From the NCBI GenBank assembly GCA_003511465.1, contig DOID01000044.1:1-21809 (forward strand): a stretch of DNA of 21,809 nt. The letters are read 5' to 3'. The DNA comes from Bacillota bacterium. Its GTDB lineage: Bacteria > Bacillota > UBA4882 > UBA10575. The translations under genes were made by a program, and so were the position numbers. The notes below the pieces were generated by a model. The model ran no database searches and had not been told where the DNA came from. It was given only the letters and a program-made list of their open reading frames with translations. This document shows positions 1 to 7,688 of the stretch, piece by piece; within the stretch, counting starts at the first letter, position 1, and each line of letters starts with the position of its first letter.

Positions 1-30
1 ACCTACAATAATTTTACACTAACTTTCTAC

Positions 31-2133
31 CTAATTCTTAAAATGGGCTATGCGGTCTTTGAGTTCGGCCTTTTTCGCATCATTGAACCGGTCAACGGTA
101 GATAAATAACCGGTGATCCGGCGCACCCGCCGAATGTTCGTGGCCTGGCAGGAAGGACATTCATCGTCGAAAATCCCCCTATTCCCGCAAGTCAGACACT
201 CGTCGATGGGAAAATTAATTCCGCCGTAACCCATATCAGCTGTTGCCATATGCCGGATAATCTTCTCAAAAGCTTCTAAATTGTCGGCTGGCGGCGCTGA
301 AAATTCTACGTAGCTGATATGACCCGCATTGGTAAACCGGTGATAGGGGCCTTCCAGGTTAATCTTCTCAAAACAGCTGATCTCCTGTCCGACAGGGACA
401 TGGAAGCTATTCGTGTAATAATCTCGATCGGTAATTCCCGGAATCATGCCAAATACTTTACGGTCAATCCCGACAAACCGCCCGGATAGACCTTCCGCCG
501 GCGTGGCCAGTAACGTATAGTTCAAATCATACTCTTCGGCCATTTCATCGATACGTTGGCGCATATAACTAACAATCTCTAGCCCCAACTGCTGCGCGCC
601 GAGGTCTTCTCCATGGTTAACACCGAGGAGCGCTGTTAGCGCTTCCGCCAGTCCAATAAAGCCGACCGAAAGGGTACCGTGCTTAATAATCGGGCCGATC
701 GGGTCCTCCGGTTTAAGGTTTTCCGAGTCAAGGTAGAGATGCTGTCCCATTAGGAAGGGCATGTCTTTCACTTTCAGTTTGCTTTGGATCCGATAACGGT
801 GGTAAAGTTGACGGCAAGTCAACACAATAACCCGGTCCAGTTCATTATAGAAGTACTCCAGATTGCCTTGGGCTTTGATGGCGATCCGGGGAAGGTTAAT
901 CGTGGTAAAAGAAAGGTTTCCCCGGCCGGTAGAAACTTCCTCGCCGTGGCGGTTCGCAATGACCCTGGTCCGGCAACCCATATAGGCGACTTCTGAACCA
1001 TACTGGGTATTGAAAGACGAGTCCATAAAGCTGAAGGTGGGATTTAGCCGTTGGGCCGCCACCCGCATCGCCAGCTGAAAGAGGTCATAGTTGGGATCAC
1101 CCGGCTCAAAATTGATCCCCTTCTTGAGGCGGAACAGAATATTGGGGAAGATCGGAGTTTCCCCGCGACCCAGCCCCCGTTCGTGGGCTAAGAGCAGCGA
1201 ACGGGTGACCAACCGTCCTTCCGGTGAAGTATCGGTCCCCAAGTTAAGACTGCTGAACGGCACTTGCGCCCCGGCCCGACTATGCATGGAATTTAGATTA
1301 TATATCAACGCTTCCATCGCCTGATAAACTTCATCTTCTGTACTGTCCTTGGCAAATGGGGCCATATCCTGGTCAAAAAAGGCGAAGGATTGACCGCCGT
1401 GCATATCATTCTGCGAACTTTGCAGAATAATCGCCGCCAAAGCCGCTGCCGACGCAATCCGTTTGGGCGGCCGAATATATCCATGGCCGGTATTAAAACC
1501 CTCCGTTAGGAGCCGACCTAAAGGAATCTGCACACAAGTTAAAGTCTTCCCGTAAAAATCCAGATCATGAATATGGATATCCCCCTCAATATGAGCCTGG
1601 GAAAATTCCTCTGGGATCAAACGATAAAGGTAATATTTCTTACTGGCCGCAGAAGCGATCTGTAACATTTTGGCCGACGGCGAATTACTGACATTGGCAT
1701 TTTCCCGGTTTGTTTCCACTAGTATATCTTCCACCACATCCATCAATTCGGATTTGGTATCGCGCAAGCGTGTTCTCCGGTCCCGGTACAGTATGTACGC
1801 TTTGGCCGTCTTCGCATGTCCGGTCTCAATTAATACTTTCTCTACCGCATCCTGCACTTCTTCCACGGTAGGAATCCCGGCAGTTTTGGTCTTGGCCACA
1901 TACTTCACCACGACTTGGGCCAGTTCCTCCGCTAGTTGTTTGTCCTCGCCGCCAACAGCTCGTGCCGCCTTATAGATCGCCTCAGTAATCTTATTGATGG
2001 TAAAGGGGACAATTCTACCGTCCCGCTTCTGGACCGAACGAAAGACTCTCTCCGGAGGCGCGGAAACGTTCCGAAAATGAACCACTTGTCCTTTCTCCAT
2101 TTCCTTTTCCAAATCTGCTTGGACTTTCGCCAT
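31..2133 (-). CDS. nrdD: Anaerobic (class III) ribonucleoside-triphosphate reductase
   Basis: Oxygen-sensitive glycyl-radical enzyme that reduces ribonucleoside triphosphates to dNTPs in the cytoplasm during anaerobic growth. The 700-residue length is normal for the family. The N-terminus carries an ATP-cone regulatory domain (about residues 30-125, with QKRDGRIVPF). Cys200 (TLTCVQIPLG) and Cys387 (YMGCRTRV) are candidate active-site cysteines. A C-terminal zinc ribbon has Cys646, 649, 659 and 662, followed by the glycyl-radical loop RITGYLS with Gly675. The ATG is preceded by AGGTGA. It starts 13 bp after nrdR ends, so the two are surely cotranscribed from the promoter at 2686-2714. The radical-SAM activase NrdG that must install the glycyl radical is not in the window; only 30 bp lie beyond this stop codon, so it may be just outside. 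Confidence 0.97.
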   Translation of the reverse strand: MAKVQADLEKEMEKGQVVHFRNVSAPPERVFRSVQKRDGRIVPFTINKITEAIYKAARAVGGEDKQLAEELAQVVVKYVAKTKTAGIPTVEEVQDAVEKVLIETGHAKTAKAYILYRDRRTRLRDTKSELMDVVEDILVETNRENANVSNSPSAKMLQIASAASKKYYLYRLIPEEFSQAHIEGDIHIHDLDFYGKTLTCVQIPLGRLLTEGFNTGHGYIRPPKRIASAAALAAIILQSSQNDMHGGQSFAFFDQDMAPFAKDSTEDEVYQAMEALIYNLNSMHSRAGAQVPFSSLNLGTDTSPEGRLVTRSLLLAHERGLGRGETPIFPNILFRLKKGINFEPGDPNYDLFQLAMRVAAQRLNPTFSFMDSSFNTQYGSEVAYMGCRTRVIANRHGEEVSTGRGNLSFTTINLPRIAIKAQGNLEYFYNELDRVIVLTCRQLYHRYRIQSKLKVKDMPFLMGQHLYLDSENLKPEDPIGPIIKHGTLSVGFIGLAEALTALLGVNHGEDLGAQQLGLEIVSYMRQRIDEMAEEYDLNYTLLATPAEGLSGRFVGIDRKVFGMIPGITDRDYYTNSFHVPVGQEISCFEKINLEGPYHRFTNAGHISYVEFSAPPADNLEAFEKIIRHMATADMGYGGINFPIDECLTCGNRGIFDDECPSCQATNIRRVRRITGYLSTVDRFNDAKKAELKDRIAHFKN

Positions 2134-2146
2134 TACAAATCACCTG

Positions 2147-2614
2147 CTATTCCTGTTTATTTTTCGTCCCTAGAAGGTGTTGAAGTTCACGCATGAAAAT
2201 GTCTAAGTCTTTAAACTGACGATAAACCGAAGCAAAACGTACATAAGCAACTTGATCAATGTTTTTCAACCGTTCCATAATTAATTCACCAATTAGGGCA
2301 CTTGGTATTTCATTTTCATTCCGTTTCCGAATCTCTTGTTCGACTTCATCAGCAATACTATCGATGGTTTCAAAGGAGAAAGGCCGCTTTTCACAGGCTT
2401 TCCGTAAACCAGCAATGATCTTCTCCCGTTTAAAGGGCTCCCGACGCCCGTCCTTTTTTATAATGAAGAGCGGCTCTTCTTCAATCCGTTCATAGGTTGT
2501 AAACCGACGTTCACAAGCCAAACACTCCCGTCGCCGCCGAATCGCTACTCCTTCTTCAGAAGAACGGGAGTCAATTACTTTACTTTCCAGATCGTGGCAA
2601 AAAGGGCACCTCAC
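2147..2614 (-). CDS. nrdR: Transcriptional repressor NrdR
   Basis: Nucleotide-sensing repressor of ribonucleotide reductase genes, 155 residues as usual for the family. The N-terminal zinc ribbon has the pairs CPFC (from residue 3) and CLAC (about residue 31), followed by RRFTTYER. An ATP-cone domain follows (IIKKDGRREPFKREKI, about residues 51-66) that reads the ATP/dATP ratio. The start is GTG, chosen because AGGAGG sits about 6 bp upstream. It is the first gene of a two-gene operon with nrdD, and two NrdR-box-like sites lie in its own promoter, so it most likely represses itself together with nrdD. Confidence 0.97.
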   Translation of the reverse strand: MRCPFCHDLESKVIDSRSSEEGVAIRRRRECLACERRFTTYERIEEEPLFIIKKDGRREPFKREKIIAGLRKACEKRPFSFETIDSIADEVEQEIRKRNENEIPSALIGELIMERLKNIDQVAYVRFASVYRQFKDLDIFMRELQHLLGTKNKQE

Positions 2615-2661
2615 TTTTATCCTCCTTCTGAACTATCTTCCAGTCTGCACCCCAGCCGAAA

Positions 2662-2677
2662 CCCCTATATTTTGTGG
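2662..2677 (-). promoter_or_regulatory. NrdR box, proximal copy
   Basis: CCCCTATATTTTGTGG on the plus strand matches 12 of 16 positions of the NrdR-box consensus. It lies just downstream of the -10 element, around the expected transcription start. The two boxes start 31 bp apart, about three helical turns, which is the spacing typical of paired NrdR boxes. Confidence 0.72.
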
Positions 2678-2685
2678 TGCGTTTT

Positions 2686-2714
2686 ATTATAACCCCAATA
2701 TGTTGGTTTGTCGA
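2686..2714 (-). promoter_or_regulatory. Housekeeping-type promoter of nrdR-nrdD
   Basis: On the minus strand, TCGACA (2709-2714, 5 of 6 to the -35 consensus) is followed after 17 bp by a perfect TATAAT (2686-2691). The start point would be near 2679, about 65 bp upstream of the nrdR start codon. Confidence 0.8.
2693..2708 (-). promoter_or_regulatory. NrdR box, distal copy
   Basis: CCCCAATATGTTGGTT on the plus strand matches 11 of 16 positions of the NrdR-box consensus ACACWATATATWGTGT. It fills the spacer between the -35 and -10 elements, a position from which binding would block RNA polymerase. Confidence 0.7.
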
Positions 2715-2819
2715 CCTCCTTTTTCTCCCGAATTCCCTTTCCTCTTTCGCTGTGTCCACTTTGTCGTAAGATAAATATCAAAAACGCCAAATTTCACCAC
2801 ATCTTGCCCCCGTTTTTAC

Positions 2820-4043
2820 TTAACAACTATTGCCCGCCAGATGACCGGTGGAAAAGGCAATTTGAAGATTAAAACCACCGGTATAGGCATTAACATCAAT
2901 CACCTCTCCGGCGAAGAAAAGGCCTTTCACCAATTTGGATTCCATCGTCGTCGGGTCGATTTCATTAATCGCCACCCCCCCAGCGGTAACAATAGCTTCG
3001 GCGATCGGGCGCAGGCCGGTAATGTCAAGCGCCAACTCTTTCAGGAGCGCGGCCAGCCGCTGCCGTTCCACTTTATTTATTTGGTTGACCGGTTTGTCCG
3101 GATCAACCGCCGCCAATTCAACCATGACCGGAATCAGCGTCCGTGGGAGCAGCTCCGTCAAGGCATTATGGAAAACTTTCCGCCCATTCTTCATGAAATC
3201 CCGCTGCAAGCGTAAATCTAACTGTTCCGGAGTTAAGGCCGGTTTCAAATCAATGAGTAACCGGTAAGAGTCCGCCTGTTCCAGATGAGTGCTAGCCGAA
3301 AGGATGATTGGACCGGAGACCCCAAAGTGGGTGAAGAGCAGCTCACCAAAGTCAGTGTAAATAGTCTTCCCTGCATTATTTAAAACTTTAATCGCTACAT
3401 TTTTTAGGGCAAGTCCTTGCACTTCCCGAATCCAGGGCGTTGATGATTCTAAGGGAACCAATGCTGGTTTTAAAGGGGTAATGGTATGCCCAAGGACAGC
3501 CGCAAACCGATAGCCATCACCGGTAGAACCAGTTAAAGGATAGGAACGACCACCCGTGGCGATAATTACCCGATCCGCCGGAATCCGCCGACCGTCTTTT
3601 AATTGTACGCCGGAAACTGCACTACCGTCCACTAGAATTCCGGTGGCTTCACCGGTCATCACCTGGACTTGAGAATGGTCCATGTACTTTTCTAACGCCC
3701 TCACCACATCAACAGAACGGTCGGAAACCGGAAAGACCCGTCCGCCCCGTTCTACCTTGGTCGGGAGACCCCAATCCTGAAAAAAAGCAACCACCTCCCG
3801 GTTGGAAAACCGGTAGAGAGCACTGTATAAAAATTTGCCGTTCACCGGAATATTGGCGATTATTCCTTCGACATCCATCATGTTGGTGAGATTACACCGG
3901 CCTTTTCCGGTAATGAGGAGCTTACGCCCGAGTCTCATATTTTTCTCCAGTAAAGTCACGGCACAGCCCCGGCGTCCGGCCGTTCCGGCTGCCATCATTC
4001 CGGCGGGCCCACCCCCGACCACAACAACCTTTTGCGTGTTCAA
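2820..4043 (-). CDS. HI0933/YhiN-family NAD(P)/FAD-dependent oxidoreductase
   Basis: Predicted flavoprotein of the HI0933-like (aminoacetone oxidase-like/BaiN-like) family; the substrate is unknown in most members. The N-terminal Rossmann motif VVVGGGPAGMMAAGTAGRRG binds FAD. The family signature ITGKGRCNLTN follows, and the C-terminus has the FAD-contacting FAGEVIDVNAYTGGFNLQ segment. I chose the TTG at 4041-4043 as start: AGGAGG (4053-4058) lies 9 bp upstream and the Rossmann strand begins three codons later. The longer open frame to 4169 adds 42 residues with no homology-like character. The resulting 407 residues are normal for the family. It is on the same strand as nrdR, but the promoter at 2686-2714 separates the units. 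Confidence 0.92.
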   Translation of the reverse strand: MNTQKVVVVGGGPAGMMAAGTAGRRGCAVTLLEKNMRLGRKLLITGKGRCNLTNMMDVEGIIANIPVNGKFLYSALYRFSNREVVAFFQDWGLPTKVERGGRVFPVSDRSVDVVRALEKYMDHSQVQVMTGEATGILVDGSAVSGVQLKDGRRIPADRVIIATGGRSYPLTGSTGDGYRFAAVLGHTITPLKPALVPLESSTPWIREVQGLALKNVAIKVLNNAGKTIYTDFGELLFTHFGVSGPIILSASTHLEQADSYRLLIDLKPALTPEQLDLRLQRDFMKNGRKVFHNALTELLPRTLIPVMVELAAVDPDKPVNQINKVERQRLAALLKELALDITGLRPIAEAIVTAGGVAINEIDPTTMESKLVKGLFFAGEVIDVNAYTGGFNLQIAFSTGHLAGNSC

Positions 4044-4167
4044 TCGTTTATTCCTCCTGCCACAGCTTTCCCGCCTTCTATTTAATATCCCCGCAAGATA
4101 GTTGCTCCCGCTGAAATGAATCAAGAGATTAGTATGTCCCTTTGAGGAATGGTCTAGTGATCGGGAC

Positions 4168-4195
4168 AAAAAAAAAGTGCCACTCTACAGTGGCA
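4168..4195 (-). terminator. Intrinsic terminator
   Basis: Perfect 7-bp stem TGCCACT/AGTGGCA (4178-4184 with 4189-4195) with a 4-nt loop, followed on the minus strand by nine consecutive T (4168-4176). It ends the non-coding RNA locus and any read-through from mtaD. Confidence 0.9.
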
Positions 4196-4389
4196 AAAGT
4201 AATACAACCTTTGAAAACCTTGGAATCCTGAAAAGATTTACCATAGAACCTAGAATCCCGAGAAGTTTCGCCTACCTCGACTGCCGGCGTGGTCAGAGGC
4301 AGGGCGAGCTTCACACCTCAGCCGGCGCCTGGCGTCAGAATGACGCTCTCCAAACCCTGTTGTGAACACGAATCCCCACCAAGGTTTGT
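4168..4389 (-). ncRNA. Candidate small RNA, possibly 6S RNA
   Basis: The 480 bp between mtaD and the flavoprotein gene hold no convincing reading frame but have the layout of a small RNA gene. A 9-bp perfect helix, AAACCTTGG (4379-4387) with CCAAGGTTT (4215-4223), closes a 173-nt domain. It starts just after a predicted transcription start and is followed by a terminator. Inside are the hairpin GCGTCA-TTC-TGACGC (4332-4346) and a GCCGGC/GCCGGC pairing option. The segment TGTTCACAACAGGG (4355-4368) resembles TGTTCGCAAGCGGG of E. coli 6S RNA as I remember it. Size, closing stem and trailing terminator suit 6S RNA, the regulator of sigma-70/sigma-A polymerase. I could not fold it completely. A degenerate intergenic repeat is the main alternative. 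Confidence 0.5.
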
Positions 4390-4395
4390 ATTTAA

Positions 4396-4424
4396 ATATT
4401 AACAGATTAACCGAAATACTGCAA
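4396..4424 (-). promoter_or_regulatory. Promoter of the candidate small RNA
   Basis: On the minus strand, TTGCAG (4419-4424) is followed after 17 bp by TAATAT (4396-4401). The predicted start near 4389 falls directly before the closing helix of the RNA. Both hexamers match the consensus only partly. Confidence 0.5.
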
Positions 4425-4523
4425 TTTAGCAAATGAGCCATAATTAAGGTTAAACAGAACGTTTCTTCGTGTTTCTGCGTTTTTTGCCCATCTTCCTCGG
4501 TTTTTCGCCTAGTTTACCTTTTA

Positions 4524-5822
4524 CTAGCGCTCGAGTAAGCCCTTGGCGCTCTGGGCGGCGGCAGTACAAACCTCATGCTCATCCCATTTAACGAGTTTTC
4601 CCTCTTTAACCAACCACTGGCCATTCACCATTACGTCTGACACATCACTGCCCCGGGCAGAGTAGACCATCAGCGAAACCGGGTTGAAGCATGGGGTTAA
4701 ATGGCTCCGTTCGAGATCGATCAGAATTAAATCCGCTTTTTTTCCCGGCTCTAAACTACCGATCTGATCGCCCAAGCCCAACGCCCGCGCGCCATTAATC
4801 GTCGCCATCCGTAACGCCATCTCCGCCGGAACCACCGTCGGATCTTGGTTGCTTACTTTATGAAGGAGGGAAGCCGTCCGTAGCTCAGTAAACATATCAA
4901 GCCGGTTATTGCTGGCTGCCCCGTCGGTGCCGAGACTAACCTGGACACCAGCCTTTTGGAGTTGGACAACGGGCGCGATTCCGCTGGCTAATTTAAGGTT
5001 ACTGGAGGGGTTATGGGCTATGGCTACTTTTTGTTTGGCTAAAAAGGAGATTTCACCCTCATCCAACCAGACGCCATGGGCTAAAAGGACCGGGCGGGAA
5101 AAGACCCCCTGGTCGACCAGATACGCCACGGGCCGCTTTCCGTAGTCCTTGCCGATCTCTTCCAGTTCGTCCCTGGTTTCGGCTACATGGATATGGAGTG
5201 AAAGCTGATAATGGCGAGCCGCGGTCACAATCTGCCGAAGGGCCGCCGGTGTTAGCGTGTAGGGCGAGTGGGGCCCCAACATCGCTGTGACTCTCCCTTC
5301 CGCTTTCCCTTTCCACTTCTTCCCTTGCTCCACGGCCTCTTCCAGTTTTCTCTCAACTTCTTCGTCTGAACCCAATATTCCTCGGGATAATACCGCCCGG
5401 ATCCCCGCTTCGTCTACCGCATCGGCCACTCGATCCATAAAAAAGTATTGATCCGCAAAGGTTGTCGTCCCCGAGAGCAGCATTTCGTTGATGGCCAGTC
5501 TCGTCCCGTTATAAACATCCTCTGCCGTTAACTTCGCCTCTAGGGGCCATATCTTCTCCTTTAACCAGGTAAATAGCGGATAATCATCCCCTAAACTGCG
5601 GAAAAGAACCATCGCCGCATGGGTATGAGTGTTCACCAGACCAGGCATTACCAACTTGGTCCGCGCATCTACCACTTCGTCAGCGCCGTCCGCTACCCCC
5701 TCTTGCCACGGGCCGACCGCTGCAATCTTATCATCAACAATTTTTATGTACGCATCCTGAATCGGCTCGGTGCCTTCCACCATGGTCAAAAGCCACTCGC
5801 AATGAAGCACTACCGTTGACAT
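4524..5822 (-). CDS. mtaD: 5-methylthioadenosine/S-adenosylhomocysteine deaminase
   Basis: Cytoplasmic metal-dependent amidohydrolase that deaminates 5'-methylthioadenosine to methylthioinosine and SAH to S-inosylhomocysteine; many relatives also take adenosine. The metal and catalytic motifs of the family are all visible: H66/H68 (NTHTHAAM), H210/H212 and E215 (LHIHVAETRDE), H249 (LLAHGVWLDEGE), HNPSSNLKLASG, and D300 in LGTDGAASNN. Length 432 is typical. AAAGGAGATG precedes the ATG. The gene begins 21 bp after ahcY stops, so they form an operon. Together with the MtnP-like phosphorylase whose active site suits inosine nucleosides, it probably supplies methylthioinosine. AhcY makes adenosine, another possible substrate. 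Exact substrate preference cannot be read from sequence. Confidence 0.93.
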   Translation of the reverse strand: MSTVVLHCEWLLTMVEGTEPIQDAYIKIVDDKIAAVGPWQEGVADGADEVVDARTKLVMPGLVNTHTHAAMVLFRSLGDDYPLFTWLKEKIWPLEAKLTAEDVYNGTRLAINEMLLSGTTTFADQYFFMDRVADAVDEAGIRAVLSRGILGSDEEVERKLEEAVEQGKKWKGKAEGRVTAMLGPHSPYTLTPAALRQIVTAARHYQLSLHIHVAETRDELEEIGKDYGKRPVAYLVDQGVFSRPVLLAHGVWLDEGEISFLAKQKVAIAHNPSSNLKLASGIAPVVQLQKAGVQVSLGTDGAASNNRLDMFTELRTASLLHKVSNQDPTVVPAEMALRMATINGARALGLGDQIGSLEPGKKADLILIDLERSHLTPCFNPVSLMVYSARGSDVSDVMVNGQWLVKEGKLVKWDEHEVCTAAAQSAKGLLER

Positions 5823-5843
5823 CCCGTCATCTCCTTTCCTGCC

Positions 5844-7094
5844 TTACCAGCTATTCAGATACTTCTTTTGCGCTTCGGATAAAGTGTCAATCCGTATCCC
5901 CCTAGCTTCCAAGGCCAACCAGGCTACTGTTTGATCAATTTTCGCGGGAACATTATAAACTCCTGCCGGGATGGGGCCATCTTTATCTTGCCCCACCAAG
6001 TAGAGCAAGGATAAAATCTGCAAAGCAAAAGAAAGATCCATGATTTCAGCGGGATGTCCGTCCCCGGCTGCCAAATTAACTAATCGCCCTTCAGCCAGTA
6101 AATACAAACGCCGCCCGTCTTTTAAATGATAAGCCGTGATCTTCGTCCGTGCTTCACTGATCTCAACCGCCATTTCTTCTAAGTCTGCTTTATTAAACTC
6201 CACATCAAAATGGCCGGCATTGGCCAGTAAAGCCCCGTCTTTCATCACCGCAAAATGGGGCGCACCAAAGACATCTGTACAACCGGTCACGGTGATAAAA
6301 AGGTCACCCACCCGGGCCGCTTCTAAAGACGGTAATACAGTATAACCATCCATGAGCGCTTCTAAGGCCTTAATCGGGTCAACCTCACAGATCATGACCC
6401 TAGCGCCTAAGCCTTTGGCCCTGAGCGCTACACCCTTTCCACACCAACCGTAGCCGGCCACGACCACCGTTTTCCCGGCGATAACCAGATTGGTGCTGCG
6501 CATAATTCCATCCCACGTTGATTGACCGGTCCCATAACGGTTATCAAAGAGATGCTTACATAAAGCATCATTGACCGCCACCATCGGAAACGCCAACTGG
6601 TCTTGCTGCGCCATCGCCCGTAGCCGGTGCACACCGGTGGTCGTCTCTTCACAACCGCCCTTGACACCGGGAAGCAATTCCCGTTTTTCGGTATGGAGGA
6701 GATGGACTAAGTCACCGCCATCATCAATGATATACTCCGGTTTTGACTCCAACGTCGCGGTCAAATGGGCAAAATATTCTGCTTTACTCGCCCCGTGCCA
6801 AGCAAAAGCCGGAACTTCCCTTCCCACCAAAGCAGCAGCCACATCGTCTTGGGTTGATAAAGGGTTACTGCCGGTAACCGTTACCTTAGCCCCTAATGCT
6901 TTCAGTGTAAGGGCAAAATAGGCAGTCTTGGCCTCCAAATGCACTGAAACAGCCACCCGGCGACCGGCTAGCGGCTGATCTGCTGTATATTGCTGCCGAA
7001 TCTGGTTCAGAATCGGCATATGTTTGCTTACCCACTCAATTTTCTTATCCCCGGCTGCCGCCAAGTTCAAATTCCGAATCTGATAGGCGTCCAT
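5844..7094 (-). CDS. ahcY: Adenosylhomocysteinase (S-adenosylhomocysteine hydrolase)
   Basis: NAD-dependent enzyme that splits the methyltransferase by-product S-adenosylhomocysteine into adenosine and homocysteine. Visible marks are the N-terminal PILNQIRQQY region, the substrate-domain segment GCEETTTGVHRL, the NAD-binding loop VVVAGYGWCGKGVA, and the C-terminal VPAKIDQTVAWLALEARG followed by KKYLNSW. I prefer the ATG at 7094 (416 residues) over the GTG at 7103. The ribosome site GGGAGGA (7104-7110) abuts that GTG but lies 9 bp from the ATG. It is the first gene of ahcY-mtaD. A TATAAT lies about 60 bp upstream within a degenerate copy of the palindromic repeat described below. Confidence 0.95.
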   Translation of the reverse strand: MDAYQIRNLNLAAAGDKKIEWVSKHMPILNQIRQQYTADQPLAGRRVAVSVHLEAKTAYFALTLKALGAKVTVTGSNPLSTQDDVAAALVGREVPAFAWHGASKAEYFAHLTATLESKPEYIIDDGGDLVHLLHTEKRELLPGVKGGCEETTTGVHRLRAMAQQDQLAFPMVAVNDALCKHLFDNRYGTGQSTWDGIMRSTNLVIAGKTVVVAGYGWCGKGVALRAKGLGARVMICEVDPIKALEALMDGYTVLPSLEAARVGDLFITVTGCTDVFGAPHFAVMKDGALLANAGHFDVEFNKADLEEMAVEISEARTKITAYHLKDGRRLYLLAEGRLVNLAAGDGHPAEIMDLSFALQILSLLYLVGQDKDGPIPAGVYNVPAKIDQTVAWLALEARGIRIDTLSEAQKKYLNSW

Positions 7095-7142
7095 GCGGAT
7101 CACTCCTCCCGTTACTTTTTTAGCGCTTTTCTGTTATTATTT

Positions 7143-7175
7143 AAGCTTTTTGCATTATATCCTTTTTAAAAGCTT
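7143..7175 (-). promoter_or_regulatory. Degenerate palindromic element with a TATAAT upstream of ahcY
   Basis: AAGCTTTTTGCATTATATCC (7143-7162) is 18/20 identical to the left half of the element at 10001-10020. The two changes create a perfect TATAAT on the minus strand (7154-7159). A local dyad AAGCTTTT/AAAAGCTT (7143-7150, 7168-7175) surrounds it. No good -35 lies at 16-18 bp; the 17-bp position reads ATCGTT. It is therefore a possible, not proven, ahcY promoter. Confidence 0.45.
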
Positions 7176-7326
7176 TAACGATCCAATCGATTAGAAGTTA
7201 CCTTTTCGACAATTCTCTATTAACTTTTTCGGTCATTCCTACGATTAAATAAAAGAGAGGGAAAACATCATTTCCTTAGCACTTCGCTTTGATAATCGAC
7301 TGCAAGCGGAATTTGGTGGTGATTAA

Positions 7327-7656
7327 GTGTCTTTTGGCGCAAAACTCCGGGCTTTACGTGAAGAACAAGGTTTATACCAAAAAGATCTAGCGGAAAAATT
7401 AGAACTAACTCAGAAAACCATCAGCAACTACGAGAATAACGAACGCTTCCCCGACCAAAAAACCCTCCACAAAATCGCTGATTTATTTAATGTTTCCCTT
7501 GATTACCTGCTTGACCGCACCACGATCCGGAACCCCCTGGAAATTGTGGCTGCCCACCGCTCTGACGACCCCATGACCGAACTGCCGGAGAGCGCCCGCA
7601 AGTCGGTCCTTAGCTTTATTAAACTGGTCAAAGAGGAGTTAGGCATCGACGACTAA
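7327..7656 (+). CDS. XRE-family helix-turn-helix transcriptional regulator
   Basis: Small (109 residues) Cro/CI-type DNA-binding protein. The N-terminal five-helix domain is complete: GAKLRALREEQGLYQKDLAEKLELTQKTISNYENNERFPDQKTLHKIADLFNVSLDYLLDR, with the recognition helix around residues 28-38. The C-terminal 45 residues are probably for dimerisation, as in SinR- and ImmR-type repressors. It starts with GTG after a GGTGGTGAT ribosome site. It is followed after 32 bp by an ImmA-like gene on the same strand, the usual repressor/anti-repressor-protease arrangement of mobile elements and of stand-alone regulatory pairs. It is transcribed divergently from ahcY across 232 bp, so it might regulate ahcY-mtaD. 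That is inference from position only. No clear promoter was found for it. Confidence 0.9.
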   Translation: MSFGAKLRALREEQGLYQKDLAEKLELTQKTISNYENNERFPDQKTLHKIADLFNVSLDYLLDRTTIRNPLEIVAAHRSDDPMTELPESARKSVLSFIKLVKEELGIDD

Positions 7657-7688
7657 TCCCACTTACGAGTAGTCTTTGCTGAAACGGG

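Noticed and set aside
2776..2816. Terminator after the HI0933-family gene
   Set aside because: AAAAACG and CGTTTTT can pair, but with a 25-nt loop and an A/T-rich stem it is too weak to call.
4044..4169. 42-residue N-terminal extension of the HI0933-family protein from an ATG at 4169
   Set aside because: The extension has no family resemblance, and the TTG at 4043 has an ideal AGGAGG 9 bp upstream right before the Rossmann motif.
4177..4441. Short open frames on both strands over the candidate RNA
   Set aside because: They lack ribosome sites and family-like sequence, and they overlap palindromic and stem-forming DNA with a terminator at the end.
4461..4486. Short direct repeat GTTTCTTCGT/GTTTCTGCGT followed by TTTTTTGC
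   Set aside because: Two imperfect 10-mers only; too short and not linked to the palindromic element, whose arm it resembles only slightly.
7187..7326. Housekeeping promoter for the xre gene
   Set aside because: TTAAAT near 7245 has no acceptable -35 at 16-18 bp, so I do not list one.
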